Below are positions 1 through 8,137 of a stretch of 64,000 bases of DNA, in pieces; position 1 is the stretch's first letter, and every line of letters starts with the position of its first letter. The stretch lies in NCBI RefSeq assembly GCF_030506305.1, contig NZ_CP119421.1, forward strand, positions 2,682,501 through 2,746,500, written 5' to 3'. This stretch comes from Porifericola rhodea. Its GTDB lineage: Bacteria; Bacteroidota; Bacteroidia; Cytophagales; Cyclobacteriaceae. The notes under the pieces are model-generated. The model was not told where the DNA came from. It was given only the letters and a program-made list of their open reading frames with translations, and did not search any database. A program made the translations under genes and the position numbers.

Positions 1-668
1 TGCTGTCTTTGTTCAACCTCATTTTACTATTTTTTTGATAAAAGATGCTGTAGGTAAGGCTTGTGTACTGCCCTGAACGAACGTGTGTATTAAGCCCTTG
101 GCTGTGAGTGGACTACAAATAGAATACACATGCCTAAGTAATACCAATAATCTGATTAAGCTTTAATACGCAGGTATTATTTAGGGGTAAAACTACAAAA
201 TTAGCTGTGGAGAGCGTATAGCAGTATTCCGCATACACGCCTGACTTGTTCGTTATGCGATAAGGTACACACACCTTACGTCGGACTGCGTCGAAGCCTA
301 CGGATATTACTTATAAAGGCGGGCAGGAGCGCCAAAAACTGAATAAAAGGTCAAAACATCGTTTATTCGTAGATACTTGCTTTGATTTTAGTTTCCCCTT
401 ACCCTTCGTCCAGCGCCTATGCCTACGGTAAAGCCTCCTTGGTTATGGGGAAGAAGGCTAGAAAGGATGTGACTGCCACACAGTTTTATTCATGTGAAGC
501 ATACTACAGACCAGTTTTGTAAAATGATAGATAATTAAAGGAAAGTATTACGCAGGGACGCAACCTTATGGAGGTAAGGAGCATCATAATAGGAGAGGGT
601 AAATTTTTTTGCTCCGAACTGTTACCTTTTTACAATTGGCAAGTTACCTCGCCAAACCATCAAGCGCT
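1..668. other. Region without a recognisable gene
   Basis: I see no open frame of useful length on either strand, no tRNA and no repeat array in this stretch. A short perfect inverted repeat (TAAGGT / ACCTTA, 261-266 and 273-278) is present but has no T-run after it. The last 60 bases form an in-frame TTG-initiated extension of the following permease, which I do not accept as coding. Confidence 0.5.
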
Positions 669-3035
669 ATGTTTAGAAACTACTTCCTCGTAAGCATTCG
701 CAATCTACTGAAGAACCGAATCTACTCCTTTATCAACATTGCCGGATTGTCTATCGGCATCTGCTGTAGTATGCTTATCCTCCTTTGGGTCTTTGATGAG
801 CTTTCTTTTGATCGTTTTATTCCTAAATCGGAGCGCCTGTACCAACTCATGGTGCATGCCGAATTTGATGGAAAGATCAACTCCTGGAGATCGGTGCCCC
901 TGCCTACCTACGAAGGACTGAAAAATGTAGATAACCACATTAAAAGAACAGCAGTAGCCGACTGGGGAGATACCCATCTGCTCAATGTAGACGAAAACCC
1001 CATACTGAAAAAGGGCTATTATGTGAGTGAAGAGTTTCTGGAGATGTTTGAGTTTCCGCTGCTACAGGGCAATGCCGCCACGGTGCTGGATGAGCCCGCC
1101 TCTATCGTAATTACTGAGTCTACTGCCCGTGTGCTCTTTGGGGAGGAAGATCCAATCAATAAAATTGTGCGGGTAGATGATAAAAGTGAGCTTAAGGTCA
1201 GTGGTATACTCAAAGATATTCCGGCCAACTCATCTTTTGAGTTTGACTTTCTGCTGACCTGGAAGCATCGGGAGCAGACGGTACCCTGGGTAGTAGAAAA
1301 TCAGGATAATTGGGGTAACTACTCTTTTCAGGTGTTTCTGGAGCTGGACGATGCCGGGCAGCAGGCGGCAGTAGAGCGGAGCATCGCCAACTTGCTGGTA
1401 GAGCACGGAGAGGTAGATCTTAAACCCCAGCTTTTTTTACATGCCATGCCCCGCTGGCGGCTATATTCTAACTTTGAAAATGGTGTAGAAAAAGGAGGAA
1501 TGAGTGATTATGTAAAGCTCTTTAGCGTAATTGCGGTCTTTATCCTGATTATCGCCTGCATCAACTTTATGAACCTGGCTACCGCCCGCTCGGAGCGCCG
1601 TGCCAAAGAGGTAGGCATACGCAAAAGTGTGGGCTCCGGTCGTCGCGACCTGATCGCGCAGTTTATCGGAGAGTCTGTATTTATCAGCTTTATCGCATTT
1701 CTTATCGCCCTGATACTGGCGCAGCTACTGCTTCCGGCTTACAATGAGCTGGTAGAGAAAAAGCTGTTTATAGACTATGCTTCACTACACTTCTGGCTGT
1801 TTGCCCTGGGCATCATCCTGATAACCGGATGGGTAGCAGGCAGCTATCCCGCCTTCTACCTCTCTTCTTTTCAGCCGGTAAAGGTGCTGAAGGGAAAAGT
1901 TAGGCTGGGCAAAAATGCCAGCACTCCTCGTAAGGTGCTGGTTACTTTGCAGTTTGGGTTTTCTATTATACTGATCATCGCTACCGTAGTCATCTACGAA
2001 CAGATACAGTTGGTAAAAGGCCGTACCCTGGGTTATGAGCAGGAAAACCTGATTACCGTAAGCCATACCGAAGAGATTGAGAAGAACTACGAGGTACTCA
2101 AAAATGAGCTTTTGCAGAGTGGGGTAGTAGAAGGCGTAACCCGATCCAACAGCGCTATTACACAAATTAACTCCAATAATTTTGTAGGCTGGCCGGGTAA
2201 GCCGGAAGACCAGCGAGTGCTCTTTACCACCATTGCTACCGAATATGACTATACGCATACTATGGGTATTAAAGTGCTGGAAGGAAGAGATTTTTCTAAA
2301 GATTTTGTCAATGATACTTCGGCTATCATCATCAACAAAAGCGCGCTGGATATTATGGGACTGGATGATCCTATTGGTACCGAGCTTGACCTTTGGGGAA
2401 AGAAAAGAACCTTAATAGGTATAGTTGATAATGTGATGATGGGCTCCCCCTATCAGGAGGTAAAGCCCATGTTTATGATTCTGGACCCCGAATGGACCAG
2501 CGTGCTAAGCATACGGCTGAGCCGTACCCGTGATCTGGAAGAGAGCCTTGCCAAAGTCAGGGAGATATTTTCTACCTATAATTCGGCCTATCCTTTTGAG
2601 TACAGCTTTGTGGATGAGGAATTTCAGAAGAAGTTTACCACCATTAAGCTAACCAGTAGCCTGGCGAGTCTCTTCGCCCTGCTGACTATACTAATTACCA
2701 GCCTTGGCCTGTTTGGCCTGGCTGCTTACACTGCTGAGCAGCGCACCAAAGAAATCGGTATCCGAAAGGTGCTGGGGGCTTCGGTACTAAGTATTGTCAC
2801 TTTTATGTCTAAAGACTTTTCTCGCCTGGTGATTATTGCTTTTGCCATCTCTGCTCCGCTGGCCTGGTGGCTGCTCAACGCATATCTGGAACGCTATCCG
2901 GTAAGGACCAGTGTGGGGTGGTGGATATTTCCGCTAACGGGTGTGCTGGCGCTGCTGCTGGCCATTGTGGTGGTCACTACCCAATCGTTAAGGGCGGCGC
3001 AGGCTAATCCGGTGAAGTCATTAAGGAGTGAGTAA
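669..3035 (+). CDS. ABC transporter permease, MacB/FtsX family
   Basis: An integral inner-membrane protein of 788 residues of the large MacB/FtsX-like permease group common in Bacteroidota. It has an N-terminal membrane segment (about 19-44), then a periplasmic MacB_PCD-like domain, an FtsX block with several membrane helices (about 280-400), a second periplasmic region starting near 445 and a C-terminal FtsX block (about 667-780). Both FtsX blocks carry the typical EVGIRK/EIGIRK motif followed by a glycine-rich turn. The frame stays open back to a TTG at 609, but the ATG at 669 gives the usual start (MFRNYF) followed directly by the first basic and hydrophobic segment, so I choose it. No ATPase subunit lies beside it, so its partner must be encoded elsewhere. 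The substrate cannot be told; relatives export peptides, lipids or antibiotics. Confidence 0.88.
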   Translation: MFRNYFLVSIRNLLKNRIYSFINIAGLSIGICCSMLILLWVFDELSFDRFIPKSERLYQLMVHAEFDGKINSWRSVPLPTYEGLKNVDNHIKRTAVADWGDTHLLNVDENPILKKGYYVSEEFLEMFEFPLLQGNAATVLDEPASIVITESTARVLFGEEDPINKIVRVDDKSELKVSGILKDIPANSSFEFDFLLTWKHREQTVPWVVENQDNWGNYSFQVFLELDDAGQQAAVERSIANLLVEHGEVDLKPQLFLHAMPRWRLYSNFENGVEKGGMSDYVKLFSVIAVFILIIACINFMNLATARSERRAKEVGIRKSVGSGRRDLIAQFIGESVFISFIAFLIALILAQLLLPAYNELVEKKLFIDYASLHFWLFALGIILITGWVAGSYPAFYLSSFQPVKVLKGKVRLGKNASTPRKVLVTLQFGFSIILIIATVVIYEQIQLVKGRTLGYEQENLITVSHTEEIEKNYEVLKNELLQSGVVEGVTRSNSAITQINSNNFVGWPGKPEDQRVLFTTIATEYDYTHTMGIKVLEGRDFSKDFVNDTSAIIINKSALDIMGLDDPIGTELDLWGKKRTLIGIVDNVMMGSPYQEVKPMFMILDPEWTSVLSIRLSRTRDLEESLAKVREIFSTYNSAYPFEYSFVDEEFQKKFTTIKLTSSLASLFALLTILITSLGLFGLAAYTAEQRTKEIGIRKVLGASVLSIVTFMSKDFSRLVIIAFAISAPLAWWLLNAYLERYPVRTSVGWWIFPLTGVLALLLAIVVVTTQSLRAAQANPVKSLRSE

Positions 3036-3038
3036 GCA

Positions 3039-3069
3039 AAAAGCTCCGGTAGCTAAAACCGGAGCTTTT
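3039..3069. terminator. Bidirectional intrinsic terminator
   Basis: A perfect 12-bp stem (AAAAGCTCCGGT / ACCGGAGCTTTT) with a 7-nt loop sits between the convergent permease and sulfatase genes. The arms are A-rich and T-rich at their outer ends, so it can work in both directions. Confidence 0.85.
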
Positions 3070-3075
3070 CTTCTG

Positions 3076-4509
3076 TTAGCTGACTACCTTCTCAAAGGTA
3101 GGCGCTAAGTTCAGGGTGTCGTTCATCTGCTTTTGCAGCTTTTGCAAATCTTTAAAAAGGCGTTTAACTCGCTTTTGTTGGTCGGCTTGCTCCGCCAGAT
3201 CGTTGAGTTCGTGTGGGTCTTCTGCCACATGGTAAAGCAGTACCTTATCAATTTCCGGATAAACAATCAATTTGTAGCCATCTTTACGGATCATCCTCTG
3301 CTGCCCGATGTAAGCCCCGTAAATAGCATCATATTTACTCTTTTCGTCCTTTCCTCTGGCTATATCAATAAAGCTGTTAAACGCTACATGAGCGGGCTTT
3401 TTAACGCCTGCCAGGTCCAGACTACTTGCCATAATGTCCTGAAGATATATATCTGCGTCTACTTTTTTTCCGGCAGGTATATCCGGCCCTACTACCATAA
3501 GCGGTACTCTAATGCTGTGCTCAAACATGTTTTGCTTGCCTAGCAGGCCATGCTCTCCTACAGCCAGCCCGTGGTCTGCTGTAAAAAAGATATAGGTGTT
3601 ATCTTTCTTGCCGCTGGCATCTATGGCCTCCAGAATTTTGCCAATCTGTTCATCCATATGCGTAATGAGCGCATAATACTCCTGTCGGTTTACCCTAACG
3701 GCATATTCTGTACGAGGAAAAGGAGCCAGGCGCTCGTCTCTCAGCTTTCTTCCACTACCCATTGCTTCGTTATAAGGGTACTCTTCCATATAATTTTTGG
3801 GTAGGCTTATCGCTTCCAGAGGGTATTTGTCTACGAAAGATTTAGGAGCCTGCCGGGGATCGTGAGGGGCATTAAAAGCCAGATACATAAAGAAAGGCTC
3901 TTCCTGAGCGGAAGCTTCTTCTATAAAGTCCAGCGCATCATCGCGAAGCACTTCACTCCAGTGAGTGCCGCCTTCCCAGAAGCCTCCGTGTCTGGTATCC
4001 CAGGGGAGCCAGCGTTTGTCGTTCTCATCCATCGGACGGTTGTAGCCTTCGGGCGTGTCTTTAGGCATACCGGGGCGTATGTGGGCGGTAGTCATAAACA
4101 GGTCAGGAGCGGGGGCTGCTACATGCCATTTGCCACTCATATAAGTATTGTAACCGGCAGCTTCCATAAGCTTGGGCCAGGTCTCTTCGTGTTGCTGTCC
4201 TGCTCTTAGCGCTTCATCCATCGCATGGGCATCCCATACATTTTTGCCGGTGATCATCATAGCGCGAGAGGCCATGCATACCGCACCGTTCCAGGCTCCC
4301 ATATTGTATGCATGGGTAAAAGTTGTTCCCTCCCTGACCAGGCGGTCCAGCGCGGGAGTGATTACCTCATCACTGCCCAGTGCATGTATGGCGGAATAGG
4401 TATGGTCATCAGCGAAGATGAATACAATATTAGGTTTGTCATCTTGTGCCCGGGCCATGTTCAGGCAGCTTAGCATAAGAAGTAGGGTAGTTGTGAGTAG
4501 TCTGTTCAT
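3076..4509 (-). CDS. Sulfatase (family S1, formylglycine-dependent)
   Basis: A secreted sulfate-ester hydrolase of 477 residues. A signal peptide (about 1-21, ending ARA-Q) sends it to the periplasm or beyond. Sulfatase landmarks are the metal-binding FADD near residue 33, the active-site signature CMASR with the cysteine at 78 that would be oxidised to formylglycine, SGKWH, and TADHG in the C-terminal half. The signature has Ala where most sulfatases have Pro (CxPxR). It lies 33 bp downstream of the cytochrome-PQQ dehydrogenase gene on the same strand and is probably co-transcribed with it. It is separated from the four-sulfatase cluster further on. The substrate is unknown; a choline- or sugar-sulfate hydrolase is possible. 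Confidence 0.9.
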   Translation of the reverse strand: MNRLLTTTLLLMLSCLNMARAQDDKPNIVFIFADDHTYSAIHALGSDEVITPALDRLVREGTTFTHAYNMGAWNGAVCMASRAMMITGKNVWDAHAMDEALRAGQQHEETWPKLMEAAGYNTYMSGKWHVAAPAPDLFMTTAHIRPGMPKDTPEGYNRPMDENDKRWLPWDTRHGGFWEGGTHWSEVLRDDALDFIEEASAQEEPFFMYLAFNAPHDPRQAPKSFVDKYPLEAISLPKNYMEEYPYNEAMGSGRKLRDERLAPFPRTEYAVRVNRQEYYALITHMDEQIGKILEAIDASGKKDNTYIFFTADHGLAVGEHGLLGKQNMFEHSIRVPLMVVGPDIPAGKKVDADIYLQDIMASSLDLAGVKKPAHVAFNSFIDIARGKDEKSKYDAIYGAYIGQQRMIRKDGYKLIVYPEIDKVLLYHVAEDPHELNDLAEQADQQKRVKRLFKDLQKLQKQMNDTLNLAPTFEKVVS

Positions 4510-4542
4510 AAGTTGTTTAGTAGTATTTTAAAGTGGAAAAGG

Positions 4543-6309
4543 TTATTCTGCCTTAGAAATTAGATTGTTATTCAGGCTGCTAACTTTCCAGAGCTTGCCA
4601 TCTACTTTGGTAAACATATACAGCTCTTGGTCGGCACCCAGTCCGAAGCGGAGGTCTACCCGACGGTGTCCGCATAAGCTTCTCCAGTCGGTGAGCTGTC
4701 CTTCGGCCATCAGCTCTATTTCGTGTATGCTTTCCTGCTGCCCCTCTTTAAGCTGGTCTGCCTCAACATAGAAGAGCCTGCCGCTAACAATGTCGCCAAA
4801 AATGTACTTGCCCTGCAGTTGGGGTATGTTTTTGCCCCGATATACAAAGCCTCCGGAGATGGCATTGCCCTCGTCGTGGTCATACTGCGCTACCGGATAA
4901 GTGAAGCCTAGCCCGGCATCGTTTTGTGGGAGAGGGTATACCTGATCTATGTTTTCTTTTTTGAGTAAGAAAGTGCCTTCGCGCTTTGCCCAACCGTAGT
5001 TAGCCCCGGCCTTACCCAGGTAGATAGATTCTATTTGGCGCTGCCCGATATTGGTAATCAGCATTTTATTATCGCCGCCCATATCCCAGGAGATACGATG
5101 AGGGTTACGGAAGCCATAGGCCCAGATTTCTTTAAGCACCTCCGGGTCTTTATCCTGGGCAAAAGGATTGCTTTGAGGAATACCATACTGACCATTTTTG
5201 CTGTTATTGCCCAGCGGGTCTACGCGGCTGATAGTACCCCAGATATGTTTTTTGCTTTGTATAAGAAAGAAGTAGCCCTTAAGGGCCGCACCGCCATCGC
5301 CGGTACTCATATAAAGCAGTCCGTAGTCTTCATCGCCCTTTTTAGCCAGCGGGTTAAAGGAGATATCCTGCACGCCATGTACTCCGCTAATCATATTGAT
5401 ACGCATAAGCTCACGGCTGCTTCCACGAAAGCGCTCCGCCTTAGGCTGGTCTGCCTTCCACTCGCATAGCACCCATTGCAGTGTAACTTTGAGACTATCA
5501 TGGTAGGCAAAGTCTGCGGTGGCAGTGCCGGGCGGCTCGGTATGGGTAGTGTAAAACAGGCCATTTTTCTCAAATTCCGGGTGAAAGGCAAAGCTACCCA
5601 GTCCGGTTGCCAGTCCTGGTTTGTCAATAAAGTTAGTTTTATGCGCCTTAATGTCTAAATAGGGTACGAAGTTTTCCCCTTTAAGCTCGTACAAAGTGCC
5701 ACGCAGGTCATGAATAAACGTACGCGCTCCGCTGCTGGTAGGTAGCGTCAGAAGCTTGTTAATTCTGGCCATAGGAGGATCGGCAGCGGAAGCTGGGGCC
5801 TGGGCTACCTGTTCAACTACCAGGGCGAGCCCTGACTTTTCTATGCTTTGCGCTATAGGGTTCTCTAGATGAGGAAAACTATCAGTTTGCTGGACGGTTT
5901 TTGCTTTGTGCGTATGCATATAGGCTAGTATTGCTTCTATCTCCAGGCTATCCAGAGCGCTAAAGGGCGGCATATATTGCTGGTATTTCTCGTACAGGCG
6001 TACCGCTCTGGGGTCGCCCTGCTCTATCATCTGCGGAGGATTACGGATGAAGTGAAAGAGCCATGCAGGATCTGCTTCCTGAGTTACTCCACCCAGGGCT
6101 GGCCCTATGGCAGACTGCTGGAAAGAATGGCAGGTGCTGCAATGGTTTACAAAGAGAGACTCCCCTTGTGCGATCAGTTCAGCATCAGTACTAATCGTAC
6201 GGTCCTGATTGTTCTGGCTCTGACTACTACATTGGTAAAGGAATATTCCACATGTAAGTAAGCCAATAAGTTGTAATCTAGTAAGTAGGTTGTTATATAG
6301 TAGCATCAT
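4543..6309 (-). CDS. Cytochrome c-PQQ-dependent sugar dehydrogenase fusion, exported
   Basis: A two-domain exported oxidoreductase of 588 residues from the ATG at 6309. The upstream in-frame codons to 6417 look non-coding, while the chosen start gives a signal or lipoprotein-type leader with a possible lipid-attachment Cys27. The cytochrome c domain (about 45-135) has one haem site CSTCH (57-61) and a likely axial Met113 in YMPPF. The rest (about 164-588) resembles the glucose/sorbosone dehydrogenase six-bladed propeller, with the family's YGW, GGFVYRG and GKYIFGD stretches. Electrons from sugar or alcohol oxidation would pass from PQQ to the fused haem. PQQ dependence is inferred from the family; no PQQ synthesis genes are in the window. 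The sulfatase gene follows after 33 bp. Confidence 0.85.
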   Translation of the reverse strand: MMLLYNNLLTRLQLIGLLTCGIFLYQCSSQSQNNQDRTISTDAELIAQGESLFVNHCSTCHSFQQSAIGPALGGVTQEADPAWLFHFIRNPPQMIEQGDPRAVRLYEKYQQYMPPFSALDSLEIEAILAYMHTHKAKTVQQTDSFPHLENPIAQSIEKSGLALVVEQVAQAPASAADPPMARINKLLTLPTSSGARTFIHDLRGTLYELKGENFVPYLDIKAHKTNFIDKPGLATGLGSFAFHPEFEKNGLFYTTHTEPPGTATADFAYHDSLKVTLQWVLCEWKADQPKAERFRGSSRELMRINMISGVHGVQDISFNPLAKKGDEDYGLLYMSTGDGGAALKGYFFLIQSKKHIWGTISRVDPLGNNSKNGQYGIPQSNPFAQDKDPEVLKEIWAYGFRNPHRISWDMGGDNKMLITNIGQRQIESIYLGKAGANYGWAKREGTFLLKKENIDQVYPLPQNDAGLGFTYPVAQYDHDEGNAISGGFVYRGKNIPQLQGKYIFGDIVSGRLFYVEADQLKEGQQESIHEIELMAEGQLTDWRSLCGHRRVDLRFGLGADQELYMFTKVDGKLWKVSSLNNNLISKAE

Positions 6310-6434
6310 GCTACAATCTATTAAAGAATCTGTTGAGGAAGCGCAAAAAAATTGTGAAATGCCATTCAAAATTTTGCACGTTGTCCACAAATTAAGGTCA
6401 AATGCCTGAGATGCCAATTTTTAAGGGCACTATC

Positions 6435-7100
6435 TTATACCCACTGATGCTTGAGCGCATACTTATAGATGCCCAGGGAGTTGCGGGCTCCAATCTTTTT
6501 CATCAGGTTTTTACGGTGAGTTTCTACAGTTTTAGGGCTGATAAATAACTGCTCGGCAATCTGCTGGTTGGAGTTTTCCCAGGCAATCATGCGCAGTATT
6601 TCTTCTTCACGCTCGGTAAGGCTGACCTGATGCTGATGACCTGCCTTGTGCTCACTGTAGCCCAGCATATGTTGGGCAAGGCGCTGCCCTATGGACTGAC
6701 TCAGATATACTTCTCCGGCAGATACATGTTCGATCGCCATCTGAAGCTCTGCTTTTCCGGTACTTTTTAAGACATAGGCTGAGGCACCAGCCTGCAAAGC
6801 CTCACGCACCTGCTCCACTGTATCTTCTGCGGTAAGTACCAGTAGCCGCAGGCCGGGGTAGCGCTGATGGATCTGCTGTAAGGTTTGCATACCCTCGCCC
6901 CCAGACATTAGTATGTCCAGCATAATCATATTTGCGTGAGGATAAAGAACGAGCTTATCCAGAAGTTTTTTGCTGCTGCTAAAACTGGCAAGAAGCCGGC
7001 AGTCATCCATTTCGGTAAGTATCAACTGCAGCCCATCAAGAAAAAGCTGATGGTCGTCTGCGATTAAAAAGTTCTTAAGCATACGTATAGGTAATGACAA
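6435..7100 (-). CDS. Response regulator, NarL/LuxR family (orphan)
   Basis: A DNA-binding response regulator of 221 residues. The receiver domain (about 8-125) has the acidic pair DD near residue 15, the phospho-acceptor Asp62 in MLDILM and the switch lysine in VLKSTG. The LuxR-type helix-turn-helix (about 155-215) starts at LTEREEEIL and contains QIAEQLFISPKTVETHRKNL. An internal Met at residue 7 (7082) is an alternative start just before the core domain. No histidine kinase is next to it, so its signal is unknown. It lies 125 bp upstream of the cytochrome-PQQ dehydrogenase gene on the same strand and might regulate it, but that is only inferred from position. Confidence 0.93.
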   Translation of the reverse strand: MSLPIRMLKNFLIADDHQLFLDGLQLILTEMDDCRLLASFSSSKKLLDKLVLYPHANMIMLDILMSGGEGMQTLQQIHQRYPGLRLLVLTAEDTVEQVREALQAGASAYVLKSTGKAELQMAIEHVSAGEVYLSQSIGQRLAQHMLGYSEHKAGHQHQVSLTEREEEILRMIAWENSNQQIAEQLFISPKTVETHRKNLMKKIGARNSLGIYKYALKHQWV

Positions 7101-7348
7101 ATTAGAGACCAGTTTTATTTGCCTAGAGATTTTGGCTTTTTAGACTGATAGTCAGGGAGCTAAGTGTACGGAAAAGGACAAAAATATGATCGTAAATGTA
7201 CAGTGCGAACACATGGAGATAGCGTTTTCCGCTCTTAAAATACCGTGTTTAAGGTAGGTAAAACCCGCCTATCAGGTATTTTCTACAGCGGCCATACTTT
7301 TAAACTTTGTACTGTGTCTTTAGGCAAGATCACATTAATCACACGAAC

Positions 7349-8101
7349 ATGAAATTAATCGTATGGATAGGGCTGGGCCTGATTATGCTTTCAGCCTGCA
7401 CTACACCCCAAATGTTATTACAGGAGCCACTGGCCGGCCAGGAGGCTATGCTGGTAAAGGGTCGCCAGGGATGGCTACTAAATCAGCGTTTGTCTTTTGG
7501 CGAGTACAAGACAGAAAAAATAGATCGCGGCTGGACCTTCAGCTACGGTATAGATTTGTTTCTTACAGAGCTACAGGGCGCACAGCAGAAGTTTAGCTTC
7601 AGTATAGAAAATGCCGATGGAAGAAGGTATACCGTGGCGAGTGCGCACAAATTGAGAGGCATGGTGATACCCGTAGACCGCTTTACTCCTAAGATTAGAA
7701 CTGTTGTGGAAGACCTGCTCACTTTTAGTATACAAACCAAAGATATGATGGCCGCTACTTTGTATAGCCACCAAGAGGGTAAAGTATGGCGTATGTTAAT
7801 GATGCATCCTGATGATTTTAGAAAGCAGGGGCAGTATGTCGGGCTGCTCACTCATGAGGCGGAAGCCCCTATCAGCATCGTACCGGTAAGAAAACTTTCG
7901 GGGCAAAAAAGCTGGGGAAGAGATATAGTAGGCTTTGAACTGGTGCAGAACGAGCAGGTGCTGGCCGCAGTAGAACTGCTCAACCAGGGCAAAGTATGGA
8001 TAGCTGCTTTTCTGCCGCAGGAAAAGAAAAGTCTGGTGGCTGCCGCATGTGCCAGTTTGTTATTGCAACAGGAGGTAGAGCTGCCTTCTCAAAATGTCTG
8101 A
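7349..8101 (+). CDS. Lipoprotein of unknown function
   Basis: A protein of 250 residues that I do not recognise. The frame is open from a TTG at 7307, but the ATG at 7349 begins a clear lipoprotein signal (hydrophobic 3-14, lipobox LSAC with Cys17), so I choose it. The rest is predicted soluble, rich in alternating hydrophobic and polar residues as in a beta-rich fold, and has no membrane segment. It would be anchored to the periplasmic or outer-membrane face. The next gene, another lipoprotein, starts 36 bp after its stop on the same strand, so the two may be co-expressed. Confidence 0.7.
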   Translation: MKLIVWIGLGLIMLSACTTPQMLLQEPLAGQEAMLVKGRQGWLLNQRLSFGEYKTEKIDRGWTFSYGIDLFLTELQGAQQKFSFSIENADGRRYTVASAHKLRGMVIPVDRFTPKIRTVVEDLLTFSIQTKDMMAATLYSHQEGKVWRMLMMHPDDFRKQGQYVGLLTHEAEAPISIVPVRKLSGQKSWGRDIVGFELVQNEQVLAAVELLNQGKVWIAAFLPQEKKSLVAAACASLLLQQEVELPSQNV

Positions 8102-8137
8102 TATTTATTCATAACCCTACCTATTTTATTTACAAAA

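Noticed and set aside
609-668. TTG start giving 20 extra residues to the permease
   Set aside because: The ATG at 669 gives the usual family N-terminus and the extra residues have no signal or domain character.
1785-2258. A 157-codon minus-strand frame
   Set aside because: Antisense to the FtsX-type permease, which is coding over its full length.
6310-6417. 36 extra N-terminal residues for the cytochrome-PQQ dehydrogenase
   Set aside because: They would place residues ahead of the exported leader and spoil it; the ATG at 6309 is preferred.
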